In this document: in pieces, positions 43,801 to 52,400 of the stretch
Layout of the letters: each line of letters begins with the position of its first letter
How positions within the stretch are numbered: position 1 is the stretch's first letter
Assembly (NCBI RefSeq): GCF_030549525.1
Contig: NZ_CP130831.1
Location: 2,071,501 to 2,135,500, forward strand
From: Stenotrophomonas sp. 704A1
GTDB taxonomy: Bacteria; Pseudomonadota; Gammaproteobacteria; Xanthomonadales; Xanthomonadaceae
Direction of reading: 5' to 3'
DNA: 64,000 bases
Notes under the pieces: model-generated
The model's input: only the letters and a program-made list of their open reading frames with translations
Told to the model about the DNA's origin: nothing
Database searches by the model: none
Position numbers and translations under genes: made by a program

Positions 43801-44023
43801 GCGCCTGGAAGCGCTGGGCGGTGGCCAGGTCAGCCTGGTCGGCCATACCGACGTGCGTGGCAGCCACGCCTACAACCAGGCGCTGGGCCTGCGCCGCGCC
43901 AGTGCCGTGTTCGAGGCGCTGCGCAGCCAGCTCAGCCCCGCCGTGCAGCAACGCCTGCGTGTGCGCAACGAGGAGACCGCCGCCACCCGTGCGGCGGCCC
44001 GTCAACAGGAGGCCCGCCGATGA
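37850..44023 (+). CDS. Giant repeat surface protein: CshA-like, GEVED, tandem DUF11-type repeats, OmpA-like C-terminus
   Basis: This 2057-aa protein is exported: a long signal sequence ends AWA at residue 48. A CshA-like fibril domain (about 50-290) is followed by a GEVED domain (FGDAPASYGDAMHVVDD to DDGEVEDHLITI, about 290-465) and a DUF11 domain. Six exact 122-residue repeats (624-1355) come next, then a diverged seventh and another DUF11. Two OmpA-like segments end the chain: VLFAAGSSELRAGYRPVL at about 1864 and NVLFDTDKAVVREEFKPLL at about 1961 with VSLVGHTDVRGSHAYNQ, the peptidoglycan-binding type. So it is likely anchored at the cell wall or outer membrane and projects outward. ATG 37850 has GGGGAA. 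Its stop overlaps the next gene (ATGA). Adhesin role inferred. Confidence 0.8.
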   Translation: MWQSTTSRIRAGGESVHPEKTARRRGGRLLAAGLLLLLAAVSPSLAWAAAYATGGSSPYRNTVLWLTWGGGSELGTPGVTLNNGDTSSISMPVAAGVNLEVSCSLANIGGGGALQSYRPGAFSGDSLDDLYNVGGSGGSNRLIAGIVRNGGASTFEINCVSTLGGAPYRLRGVVMADAESINNSGEFVEASALGTWNVVEMRKNLGAGPYNVTKSSSGANSVVRFGPGNDNNTAAVTFLNFDDAAHAPGNLAVNMGFSIRGSGATAIAIGLLVPYADFGDAPASYGDAMHVVDDLQFRPDGLAVNGTATNINTATYAPGGLAPPLTDFLGTVGPDTEQKSSYSADAKGDDNFPAGNPNEENAWPASYRLTVMQAGTQISQPVACVGNGSVAGWIDFNRNGTFDAGERSTTAACSGGQASLSWTVPSQVSAGTSYVRLRYATNPAQIQQPTGVADDGEVEDHLITITAPALKVVKDNNATAGIWNYGQAGTQYTLTVSNTSDVPTGNPPNVPAGVITVRDQLPTGIVPAWTGSHSSGTWSCTASGQALTCTSSQVLAAAGSAGDSSAFTVPVTVTAAATGLLRNHASVGGGYDPFNGGNPPAPGEGCTDANHCARSDVTVPGTRVGYAKRANTAGPVAVGATVSYTVDVTIADGNTRDLLTLTDTLGTGLDFASVTSAGAFTCNAANPLVCTLPAGTVPGSYSLTYAATVNAQASGQVVNTVVGTSTDTPTCSSTCTTTTPVAAPRISVSKASATAGPVAVGDSVAYTVSVTVADARTTAPTTLTDTLGTGLDFGSLSNAGGFSCVPGNPLVCTLPAGTVPGTYAFSYTGIVNAQASGQVRNAVVPSGPDNPACVGSCDTSTPLATPLVSYAKQVSTGGPVRVGDSIGYTLSVTVARSRTTDAVTLTDTLGSGLDFGSVTSAGAFTCNAANPLVCTLPAGTVPGTYSLAYTATVNAQASGTVRNAVLGTGTDTPTCTANCDTTTPVATPGVSYAKAVNSTGPVSVGDSLTYTLTTVVTNSRTTDVVTLTDTLGNGLDFGTVTSAGAYTCTGANPLVCTLPAGTAPGSYSLSYTAVVNAQASGQVTNAVLGSGGDTPGCTANCDTTTPVTGSAIDYRKTSAAAGAVKVGDSIAYTLTAVVSHSRTTAVFNLTDTMGAGLDFGAVTAATGFSCNAANPLLCTLPAGTVPGTYTVNYTATVNAQAKGSVSNAVLGSGTGTNTCTTDCTTTTPVLAATVTYRKSSSTVAPVSIGDAVDYSVEVVVANSQTTDAVTLTDTLGTGLALQAVTQPGPFTCNGSNPLVCTLPAATVPGTYTLGYRALVTAEATGSVRNAVLGGGGDTPSCSGTCTTEHALAEPRVVLQKKSGPASGSEVRPGDRLDYTLQASIERAALRQPLQLVDTPDAGLTIDALPAGCARQGADIVCTLPAGTPVGVHTFVYPAIVNQEARTEVFNRLRGQYPDGAPPPECGTCETRHKVISDFALRITKSASPRRVKVGDLVRYQLVVENVGSSHWRDGVVVDTPPPGFSYVDGSMRVADDDAAFSLGGSQSPLRIGAVDIAVGRTATISYLLRVGAGVRAGTHINQAVATGTDGSPLSNVATAEVGMDADPLLEDSLVFGTVFDDRDGDGWQDSAELTGVRVQGGFAAAAYVPGSTTLDRGDGPQPLADASAPLLHGVQVGVVHGRASTSDTADTHQVVIRQRLRELAFTDDFVLQSAQGHRLQLDAQGASSLRHSGEAAKGLTAAEPAVHREIARVADGYEVAYVIRNQGIQEQGIPGVRLATVEGLLIETDPFGRYHLADVHGGDARLGRNFIVKLDPATVPAGAALTTENPLLRRVTQGVPTRFSFGVRLPPSPQAAAERAELALGEVLFAAGSSELRAGYRPVLAKMAEVVDRYQGGDVVILANGESQALAFARAVAVRDALQEAVAEGSRAGLTVQLRTDVADPHSLLAGVDAGGALLGNVLFDTDKAVVREEFKPLLAAIAARLEALGGGQVSLVGHTDVRGSHAYNQALGLRRASAVFEALRSQLSPAVQQRLRVRNEETAATRAAARQQEARR
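39719..41914 (+). repeat. Six tandem 366-bp repeats within the surface-protein gene
   Basis: Repeat units start at 39719, 40085, 40451, 40817, 41183 and 41549, an exact 366-bp (122-codon) period; a seventh diverged unit begins at 41915. Each unit carries a GPVxVGDSxxYT strand, LTLTDTLGTGLDFG, FTCNAANPLVCTLPAGTVPG and YTATVNAQASG. Four cysteines recur in the FTC, VCT and CT..C positions. High DNA similarity makes copy-number change by recombination likely. Confidence 0.85.
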
Positions 44024-47000
44024 GCGCCCGTCACTCTGCCGCACGGCGTTGCAGCCGCCTTCCGCGCGCGGCGCTGTACCAGGCGTTGCTGCTGGGCATC
44101 GCCGCGTCCGCGCAGGCCGCACCGCCTGCCGGTACCACGCCGGAGCATGCCCTGCCGATCGCCTGCGATGGCAGCCAGTGCAGTGCTGACGGCGATCTGC
44201 TGTTCACCCTGCGCTCGCGCAGTTACGACGAACCGGTGACCGACGGTACCTCCGCCCGTTCGTCGTCGCAGGTGTTGCAGCCGGACCGCCGCGTCAGCGT
44301 CGCGCTGGACGAGCCGGGCAGGGCGACCGTCAGTGGCGGGTTCATGATCCGCCTGCCCGAAGGCGGCGCGATCTGGGCCACGGAAGACCCGGCGATGGGC
44401 CAGCCCGAGCTGTCGATCTCGGCACCGGCGATGGTGGCCTTCGACGACGGACGCATCGTGCGTCCGGTCGACTTCTTCGTGCGTGGCAACTACACCGCCT
44501 TCATCAGCCGGCTGGAAGTCAGCATCTACCGCGACAGCGACAGCGACCGCGTCGCTGCGCTGGCCCGTTTCGAGCTGCCGGTGGCGGCGGTCGGGCAGGG
44601 CAGCTGGGACGGCAGCCTGCCGGCCTCCACGCCGCTGCGGCGCGGTGACCGCCTGGTCTACGTGCTGCGGGCCTACGATGCCGAAGGCAACGTGGATGAA
44701 ACCTCGGCGCAGTCGATGCAGCTGGTCACGCCGGCCGAGGTCGAGCGCGGCAACCAGCAGCTGCGCGACGCGCTGGAAGGCCGCCGCGGCACCGCGGTGG
44801 ATGCCGGCCAGGCCGCATCGCTGTCGCTGCTGGAGCAGGTATTCGACAGCAACGGCCTGCGCCAGCAGAACATCCCGGTGCACGGTTCGCGCGTGCGCCT
44901 GCGTGGACGCGACCTGCCGCTTGGCGCGGCGCTGAAGATCAACGGCGAAAGCTATCCGCTGGACCAGGACCGCAAGTTCGCCGCCGAATACCTGATGCCG
45001 ATCGGCCACCACGCCTTCGACGTACGGGTGGAACGGCCGGATGCACCGGTGATCGCGCGGACGCTGCAGGTGGACGTCAGTGGCCGTTACCTGTTCGGGG
45101 TCGGCCTGGCCGACGTCACCGTGTACCAGAACAAGGCCAGCGGCGCCGGCCGCGACATCGCCCGCGGCGAACGCGATGACGATGTGCTCAGTGACGGGCG
45201 GTTGGCGTTCTACCTGAAGGCCAAGACCCGCGGCCGCTATCTGCTGACCGCGCAGGCCGATACCCAGAACCGGCCGCTGGACGAACTGTTCAGCGGATTC
45301 ACCACGGCCGATCCGCAGGATCTGTTCCGCAGCCTGGACCCCGATCTGTACTACCCGACCTATGGCGACGATTCGCTGACCCAGCGTGACGTCGATACCA
45401 TGGGCCGCTTCTACCTGCGCATGGACTGGGACAAGAACCAGGCGCTGTGGGGCAACTACAACACCGGCCTGAGCGGCACCGAGTATGCGCAGTACGTGCG
45501 TTCGCTGTACGGCGCAGCGGTGTCGTGGCGGTCGCGCGCGGCCAATGCGTGGGGCGACGCGCAGACCGAGCTGCGGCTGTTCGGCGCGCAGGCCGAGACC
45601 GCGCCCGGCCACAGCGAGTTCATCGGTACCGGCGGCAGCCTGTACTACCTGCGCCACGCCAGCATCCTGCGGGGCTCGGACCAGGTGGTGCTGGAGATCC
45701 GTGACCGCACCACCGGGCGCGTGGAGCAGCGCGTAGCGCTGGTGCGCGGCGCCGACTACGAGATCGACGCGCTGCAGGGCCGCATCCTGCTGACCCGGCC
45801 GCTGGCCCAGGTCAGCCGCGAGAACCTGCGCCGGATCAGCCGCGACGTGCCGCTGGATGGCTACGAGCAGCGCCTGATCGTCGATTACGAATGGGTACCG
45901 ACCGGCTTCGACAGCGATGACATCACCGCGGGCCTGCGCGGCAAGCACTGGTTCGGCGACCACGTGGCGGTGGGCGCCACCTACGTGGACGAACAGCGGG
46001 CCGGTCAGGACTACACCCTGAAGGGCGCCGACCTGACCCTGCAGGCCGGGCGCGGCACCTACCTGAAGGTGGAGCACAGCCGCAGCGAAGCGACCAGTGC
46101 CCCGGTGTTCTTCTCCGACAACGGCGGCCTGAGTTTCTCCCGGCTCAATCCGGACGGGCCGCGCGAAGGCGAGGCCAGCGCCGTGGAGGCACGGGTGAAC
46201 CTGCGCGAACTGGGCTGGACCCAGCGCGACTGGAGCGCGGGCGCGTGGTGGCGGCAGGTCGATGGCGGGTATTCGGTGGGCCGCTTCGACAATGGCCAGC
46301 GCGTGCGCGAGCAGGGCGCTGAACTGCTGGGCTACCTCACCGACGATCTCAGCCTGTATGCCCGCTACAGCGAAGCGCGGCGCGGCAGTGAATCGCTGAT
46401 CCAGGCGCAGGCCACCGCTGAATGGCGCATCGGCGACAACGATCGCCTGTCGGCCGAGCTGCGCCGTGTGCAGGAGGACCGTGGCATCGGCAGCGTGGCG
46501 GGGGTGCTGGCGGCGGCGCGCTATACCCATCGCATCGGCACGGCCCTGGATCTCTATGGCGGCGGCCAGCTGACCGTCGACGACGACCACGGTCGCTACG
46601 CCGACAACGATGCAGTGGTCGGCGGCGGCACCTACACCTTCGCCAACCAGTCCACGGTCGGCGCGGAGCTGAGCGATGGCGACCGCGGCAGTGCCGCACA
46701 GGTCAATGCGGAGTACAAGCTGACCCCGCAGCACAGCTTCTACGGCGCCTTCACCCAGTCCATCGACCGCAGCGAGTACGACCCGCTGTTCAGCCCGAAC
46801 GCGCAGGACGGCTGGACGCTGGGCCAGCGCTGGCGGCTGTCGGACCAGGTCAACGTGTTCAACGAAAGCCAGTTCCTCAAGTCCGGGCAGGAATCGGGGC
46901 TGGCGCACACCTTCGGCATGGACTTCTACCCGGCCGTGGGCTGGAACGCCGGTTTTACCCTCAGCGACGGCACCCTGGACGCCAGCAGCGGCCAGGTCGA

Positions 47001-47718
47001 TCGCAAGGCGGTCAGCCTGTCGGCAGGCCGGACGTCGCCGGGCACCGATTGGCAGAGCAAGCTGGAGTGGCGCCGTGATACCGGTGCCGAGCGCCGCACG
47101 CAGTGGGTCAGCACCAACCGTCTCAGCCATCGGCTCAACGACAGCTGGCGGATCGCGGCGCGCTTCAACTACGCCGACACCGACGATGCGATCAACCCGG
47201 TGGCCGGGGCACGCTTCATCGAGGCCAATCTCGGCTTCGCCTACCGCCCGTGGGACAACGATCGCTGGGCGTTGTTCGGTCGCTACAGCTATCTGTATGA
47301 CCTGTCGACCCTGGGCCAGGTCAACGGCGTGGACTACGACCAGCGCACCCAGGTGCTGTCGCTGGAGGGTGTCTACCGCATCGACCCGCGCTGGGAAGTG
47401 GCGGCCAAGCTGGCGCGCCGCGAGGGGGAGGTGCGCTACGGGCGCGGCAGCGGCCCGTGGTTCGATTCAGCGACCACGTTCGCTGCGGCGCAGCTGCGCT
47501 ACGACCTGTTCTACCAGTGGCATGGCCTGCTGGAGCATCGCCTGCTGGATGTCCGCGACGGCGGCCGCCGGCAGGGCTGGCTGGCAGGTGTGGACCGCGA
47601 TGTCGGCCGCAACTTCCGGGTCGGCGTGGGCTACAACTTCACTGACTTCAGCGATGACCTGACCCGGTTCGACTACACCCATCGCGGTTGGTACCTGAAC
47701 CTGGTCGGTCGCTATTGA
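44020..47718 (+). CDS. Outer-membrane beta-barrel protein paired with the repeat adhesin
   Basis: This 1232-aa protein has a signal peptide ending AQA at about 33. The first half (about 40-400) is periplasmic-looking beta-rich sequence including GRYLFGVGLADVTVYQNKAS. From about 410 it shows alternating amphipathic strands with many Tyr/Trp/Arg positions (LYYPTYGDDSLTQRDVDTMG onwards), ending in GWYLNLVGRY, whose terminal aromatic is the outer-membrane insertion signal. ATG 44020 overlaps the adhesin stop, so the two are coupled. A role in displaying or secreting the adhesin is inferred from the pairing; an independent porin role is possible. Confidence 0.75.
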   Translation: MSARHSAARRCSRLPRAALYQALLLGIAASAQAAPPAGTTPEHALPIACDGSQCSADGDLLFTLRSRSYDEPVTDGTSARSSSQVLQPDRRVSVALDEPGRATVSGGFMIRLPEGGAIWATEDPAMGQPELSISAPAMVAFDDGRIVRPVDFFVRGNYTAFISRLEVSIYRDSDSDRVAALARFELPVAAVGQGSWDGSLPASTPLRRGDRLVYVLRAYDAEGNVDETSAQSMQLVTPAEVERGNQQLRDALEGRRGTAVDAGQAASLSLLEQVFDSNGLRQQNIPVHGSRVRLRGRDLPLGAALKINGESYPLDQDRKFAAEYLMPIGHHAFDVRVERPDAPVIARTLQVDVSGRYLFGVGLADVTVYQNKASGAGRDIARGERDDDVLSDGRLAFYLKAKTRGRYLLTAQADTQNRPLDELFSGFTTADPQDLFRSLDPDLYYPTYGDDSLTQRDVDTMGRFYLRMDWDKNQALWGNYNTGLSGTEYAQYVRSLYGAAVSWRSRAANAWGDAQTELRLFGAQAETAPGHSEFIGTGGSLYYLRHASILRGSDQVVLEIRDRTTGRVEQRVALVRGADYEIDALQGRILLTRPLAQVSRENLRRISRDVPLDGYEQRLIVDYEWVPTGFDSDDITAGLRGKHWFGDHVAVGATYVDEQRAGQDYTLKGADLTLQAGRGTYLKVEHSRSEATSAPVFFSDNGGLSFSRLNPDGPREGEASAVEARVNLRELGWTQRDWSAGAWWRQVDGGYSVGRFDNGQRVREQGAELLGYLTDDLSLYARYSEARRGSESLIQAQATAEWRIGDNDRLSAELRRVQEDRGIGSVAGVLAAARYTHRIGTALDLYGGGQLTVDDDHGRYADNDAVVGGGTYTFANQSTVGAELSDGDRGSAAQVNAEYKLTPQHSFYGAFTQSIDRSEYDPLFSPNAQDGWTLGQRWRLSDQVNVFNESQFLKSGQESGLAHTFGMDFYPAVGWNAGFTLSDGTLDASSGQVDRKAVSLSAGRTSPGTDWQSKLEWRRDTGAERRTQWVSTNRLSHRLNDSWRIAARFNYADTDDAINPVAGARFIEANLGFAYRPWDNDRWALFGRYSYLYDLSTLGQVNGVDYDQRTQVLSLEGVYRIDPRWEVAAKLARREGEVRYGRGSGPWFDSATTFAAAQLRYDLFYQWHGLLEHRLLDVRDGGRRQGWLAGVDRDVGRNFRVGVGYNFTDFSDDLTRFDYTHRGWYLNLVGRY

Positions 47719-47760
47719 GCGACCGGACCGCCGCGGGTGCCGGGCGTGCCCGGCCCCGCC

Positions 47761-48120
47761 TCATGCCTGCTTCAGCAGCTCCATCAGCTGGCGCAGGCGG
47801 TAGGGCTTGGGCAGGAATTCCACCTGCTCCGGCAGCGGCGGCAGCTGCGAGCGTGCATAGCCGGACGAGAGGATCATCCGCGCCTGCGGCTGGTCGCGCG
47901 CCACATGCTCGCTCAGCTCGATGCCCGACATGCCGTTGGGCATGCTGATATCGCTGAATACCACATCGAAGCGGGTATCGCCCTTCAGCAGGGCCACCGC
48001 TTCGTGACCATCGCCGGTGGTCGCCACCTCGATGCCGAAATCGCGCAGGGCCAGGCCGATCATCTCGCGCAGATCGTCCTGGTCCTCCACCATCAATACG
48101 CGGATGGGATCATCGGTCAT
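47761..48120 (-). CDS. Single-domain response regulator
   Basis: This 119-aa protein is a receiver domain alone: VLMVEDQDDLREMIGLALRD (acidic pair), VVFSDISMPNGMSGIELSEH with the phospho-acceptor Asp, SSGYA (switch Ser), and LPKPYRLRQLMELL (Lys). This form (FixJ/DivK-like CheY) usually partners a PAS-containing kinase of the type encoded just upstream. ATG 48120 overlaps the kinase 3' end by 11 bases, so the two are co-expressed. It has no output domain and would act through protein contact. Confidence 0.88.
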   Translation of the reverse strand: MTDDPIRVLMVEDQDDLREMIGLALRDFGIEVATTGDGHEAVALLKGDTRFDVVFSDISMPNGMSGIELSEHVARDQPQARMILSSGYARSQLPPLPEQVEFLPKPYRLRQLMELLKQA

Positions 48121-49270
48121 GGTCTGTGGTCTCCGTGGCGGGTAGCAGCAGGCTGACCGTGGTGCCGACACCGGGCGTGGTGGACACGTCGACGAAGCCG
48201 CCGCTCTGGGTGGTGAATCCGAACACCTGGCTCAGGCCCAGGCCGCTGCCCTTGCCGATGTCCTTGGTGGTGAAGAAGGGTTCGGTCGCGCGTTCGGCCA
48301 CGTCCGGTGCCATGCCGTGGCCCTCATCGCAGACGCTCAGGGTGACATAGCCCCGTTGCTGGGCGATGTCGGCGTCGGGGTCCAGGCGGTGCTCCAGCGC
48401 GGTGGCGATCAGCACGCGACCGCCGTCAAGGGTCGCTTCCACGGCATTGGCGACCAGGTTGGCCAGTGCCGTCTGCAACTGTACCGCGTCGGTGGACAGC
48501 ATGGGCAGGCCCGGGGCCAGCGCGGTTTCCAGGCTGATCCCGGCCGGGCAGGCGGCCTGCAGGCCCGGCAGCCACTGGCCGATGCGCTGGTTGAGATCCA
48601 GCGGCTCGCGGATCAGGGTCTGGCCGGTGCTGAATGCCAGCAGCTGCCGGGTCAGCAGCGCGCCACGGTCACTGGCCGCCTGCGCGGTGGCCAGCAGGGC
48701 ATTGGCCCGGGCATCGTCGCCCATCCGCGCCGACAGCAGGTCCAGCGCATTGCCGATGGTGGTCAGCAGGTTGTTGAATTCATGGGCCAGGCCGCGGCTG
48801 AGCTGGCCGACCGTTTCGAACTGCTGGGTCTGGCGCAGCGCCCGTTGCGCATCCCGGAGCAGCCGTTGCGCCTGCCAGTGCTCGGTGATGTCGCGGGTGA
48901 TCTTGACGAAGCCCAGCAGCTGACCGTTCTCGACCACCGGTTCGATCACCACGCTGGCGCGGAACGACGAACCGTCACGGCGGACCCGCCAGCCCTCGGC
49001 TGCGTGGTGACCATTCTGCGCGGCCAGCTGCAGCAGGCGCTGGGGTTCGCCGGCATCGCGGTCGGCGGGCAGGTAGAAGCGACCGAAATGGGTGCCGATC
49101 ACTTCGTCCGCGCGGTAGCCCTTGATGCGCTCGGCGCCTGGGTTCCAGCTGCAGACGATGCCGTCGGGATCAAGCAGATACAGCGCATGATCGCGCACGC
49201 TGTCGATCAGCAATCGGAGCTGTCGGGAAGGGTCCGTCAGCACGGACGGCGTCGAAGCGGCAGCGACCAC
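48110..49270 (-). CDS. PAS-domain sensor histidine kinase
   Basis: This kinase of about 386 aa has one PAS domain (about 20-135; SWNPGAERIKGYRADEVIGT and RDGSSFRASVVIEPVVENGQ), then HisKA (LSRGLAHEFNNLLTTIGNAL, His in AHEFNN) and HATPase (LVANAVEATLDGG, DEGHGMAPDVAERATEPFFT, GKGSGLGLSQVFGFT). The AHEFNN type usually pairs with single-domain receivers, as it does here. It has no membrane helix, so it is cytosolic. GTG 49270 is proposed as start; the frame stays open to 49426, but that overlaps the divergent kinase gene. The start is uncertain. The PAS ligand is unknown; a BLUF gene lies 6 kb away. Confidence 0.85.
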   Translation of the reverse strand: MVAAASTPSVLTDPSRQLRLLIDSVRDHALYLLDPDGIVCSWNPGAERIKGYRADEVIGTHFGRFYLPADRDAGEPQRLLQLAAQNGHHAAEGWRVRRDGSSFRASVVIEPVVENGQLLGFVKITRDITEHWQAQRLLRDAQRALRQTQQFETVGQLSRGLAHEFNNLLTTIGNALDLLSARMGDDARANALLATAQAASDRGALLTRQLLAFSTGQTLIREPLDLNQRIGQWLPGLQAACPAGISLETALAPGLPMLSTDAVQLQTALANLVANAVEATLDGGRVLIATALEHRLDPDADIAQQRGYVTLSVCDEGHGMAPDVAERATEPFFTTKDIGKGSGLGLSQVFGFTTQSGGFVDVSTTPGVGTTVSLLLPATETTDHDR

Positions 49271-49420
49271 GATGGAATGCGTATTACCCCGGTAAGGGAC
49301 GAGACCGTAGGCAGTGAAGTGTGAAGAAGGTGTGCATGCCGCGCCTGTGCCATTCGTCGTATGCGGCTGAATGCGACAGGGAGTACCATCACCCACCTTT
49401 TCTCCCTGGAGCCGACCTGC

Positions 49421-52400
49421 ATGCACGCTGGTACGACCACACGCGATCGCTGGATCTGGATGGTTTCGACGGTACTGGTGGCTGCGACCGCGGCGATGGA
49501 GCTGGTCGTGCCGCTGGGCTATGCGGTCTGGCTGGCCTATTTCATGGCGGTCGGGGTGACCGTGTTCCAGCGCAGCACCCGCGTGCCGTTCCTGGTGGCC
49601 GGGGTGGCCTGCGTGCTGCTGGCGGTGGGCTACAACGTGGCCCCGGCCAGTTCCAACTCAGCGTTCTCCTTCGTCAACCGCAGCATCGGTGGCACCGCGT
49701 TCCTGATGATCGCGCTGATCGTGTCGCGCGCGATCCAGGCGCGGCGCCAGGCGATGCGCGCGCTGTGGCTGCAGGAAGCGGAGAACGCCGTGGCGATGAG
49801 CCTGCGCGGTGAACTGGGGCCGGAACAGGTGGCCGAGGCGGCCGCTGCGTCGCTGGCCCTGCAGCTGCAGGCCGAAGTGGCGGCGGTCTATCGCCTGGAA
49901 GGCGGGCGCCTGCAGCTGACCGGTGGCCTGGCGATGCCGGCCGGCATGCCGGCGGCGCTGGCGTTGCAGGACGGCATGCCGGGGCAGGTGGCCCGTGACC
50001 AGCGGGTGCGCCACCTGCTTGCTGACGAGGCCGCCGTGCTGGAAGTCGAGTCCAGCCTGGGCCGGGTACCGGTACGCGAGCGTATTCTCGCGCCGATCAG
50101 CAGCGATGGGGCTGCGGTGGGCGTGATCGAGCTGGGCCGGGTGGCCGCGGGCATCGACCCGTCGCTCGACGACGAACTGCTGGAGCGCTGCGCCGATACC
50201 ATCGGCATTGCGCTGCGCACCGCACTGCTGCGTGCGCAGCTGGTGGTGCTGCTGGAGGAATCGCAGCGCCAGGGCGAGGAGCTGCAGGCACAGCAGGAAG
50301 AACTGCGGGTGGCCAACGAGGAACTGGAAGAGCAGAGCCGCAGCCTGCTGCAGTCGCAGACCCATCTGGAACAGCAGCAGGCCGAGCTGGAACAGAGCAA
50401 CGTGCAGCTGGAAGAGCGCACCCATGAACTGGAGGCGCAGAAGCAGGCGCTGCTGGTGGCGCAGGGGCAGCTGGTCCGCAACAGCAACGAACTGGCCGCC
50501 ACCTCGCGCTACAAGTCCGAGTTCCTGGCCAACATGTCGCATGAACTGCGCACGCCGCTGAACAGCTCGCTGATCCTGTCCAAGCTGCTGGCCGACAACA
50601 AGGACGGCACCCTGACCGAAGAACAGGTCAAGTACGCCCGCGCGATCCTGTCGTCGAACAATGACCTGCTGGCCCTGATCAACGACATCCTCGACCTGTC
50701 CCGCATCGAAGCCGGACACGTCGAACTGGCCGACGAAGTGGTCGTGGTCGACAGCGTGCTGCAGCGGCTGCAGGAAACCTTCGAGCCGATGGCACGGCAG
50801 AAGGGCCTGGCCCTGCAGATCGATGCCGACGCGCTGGCGCCGAGCCAGCTGGTGGCAGACAGCCAGCGCCTGCAGCAGATCCTGAAGAACCTGCTGGCCA
50901 ATGCGCTGAAGTTCACCGAACACGGCAAGGTCAGCCTGCAGGTACGTGCCGGCGGCCACGGTCGCATCCGTTTCGAAGTCTGCGATTCGGGCATCGGCAT
51001 CGCCCGCGACCAGCTGCAGGTGATCTTCGAGGCGTTCCGCCAGGCCGATGGCAGCACCCGCCGCCGCTATGGCGGCACCGGGCTGGGCCTGTCGATCTCG
51101 CGTGACCTCGCCGTGCGCATGGGCGGCGACATCCAGGTGGACAGCGAGCCCGGCCGCGGCAGCTGCTTCATCCTGGAGCTGCCATTGGCCGGCGCGCCGG
51201 AAGCTGCGGTGCCGGCAGAGGCCACCGTGGATGCACCGGCGGTGCGGGTGGCGCCGCCGCCGGCCGCACCCGTCGCCGCACCGGCGCCACGCCCGGCGGC
51301 CGTCGCCGGCACCGGGGTGCAGGATGACCGCGGCCGTCGGCAGCGCGCCGGGCGGTTGATCCTGGCCGTGGAAGACGATGCTGCGTTCGCCGAAGCGCTG
51401 GTGGTGCTGGCCCACGAGATGGAATTCGACTGCGTGGTCGCCACAACCGCCGAGGAGGCACTGGCACTGGCCGTCGAACTGCGGCCCAACGGCATCCTGC
51501 TGGACATCGGCCTGCCCGACGTGTCCGGCCTGAGCGTGCTGGAACGGCTGAAGCGCAATCCCGACACCCGCCACATTCCGGTGCACGTGGTCTCGGCGAT
51601 GGACCGTGGGCAGGTGGCGCGTGAGCTGGGTGCGATCGGGTTTGCGATCAAGCCGACCACGCGCGAACGCCTGGTGGCCGCCATCGAACAACTGGAGCAG
51701 ACCAGCCAGCGCGACGTGCGCCGCCTGCTGATCGTGGAGGACGACAACGACCTGCGCCGCAACCTGGAGCTGCTGCTGGGGCGTGACCAGCTGCAGATCA
51801 TCGCGGTGGGCACGCTCGCCGCGGCGCTGGAGCAGCTAAGCAGCGTCACCTTCGACTGCATGGTGATGGACCTGTCGCTGCCCGACGGCAGCGGCTACGA
51901 TCTGCTCGAACACATGGCCGGTAACGATGACGTGGGCTTCCCGCCGGTCATCGTCTATACCGGCCGCGCGCTCAGCCGCGAGGAAGAGCAGCGCCTGCGC
52001 CGCTACTCCAAGAGCATCATCATCAAGGGCGCCCGCTCACCCGAACGCCTGCTGGACGAAGTGACCCTGTTCCTACACAGCGTCGAGGCGAACCTGCCCA
52101 GCGACCAGCAGCGGCTGCTGCGTGAAGCGCGCCGCCGCGACACCGTACTCGATGGCCGTACCGTGCTGCTGGCCGAGGACGATGTGCGCAACATCTTCGC
52201 GCTGTCCAGCGTTCTGGAACCGCTGGGCGTCACCCTGGAGATCGCGCGCAATGGCCAGGAAGCCCTGGACCGGCTGGCACAGCGCGAGGTCGATCTGGTG
52301 CTGATGGACATCATGATGCCGGAGAAGGACGGCCTGACCGCGATGCGCGAGATCCGCGAGCAGCGCCACCTGCAGGACCTGCCGATCATCGCGCTGACCG

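Noticed and set aside
44002..47130. A minus-strand frame of about 1040 codons opposite the barrel-protein gene
   Set aside because: Composition is that of a shadow frame, and the plus-strand product has a signal peptide and barrel pattern ending in an aromatic residue.
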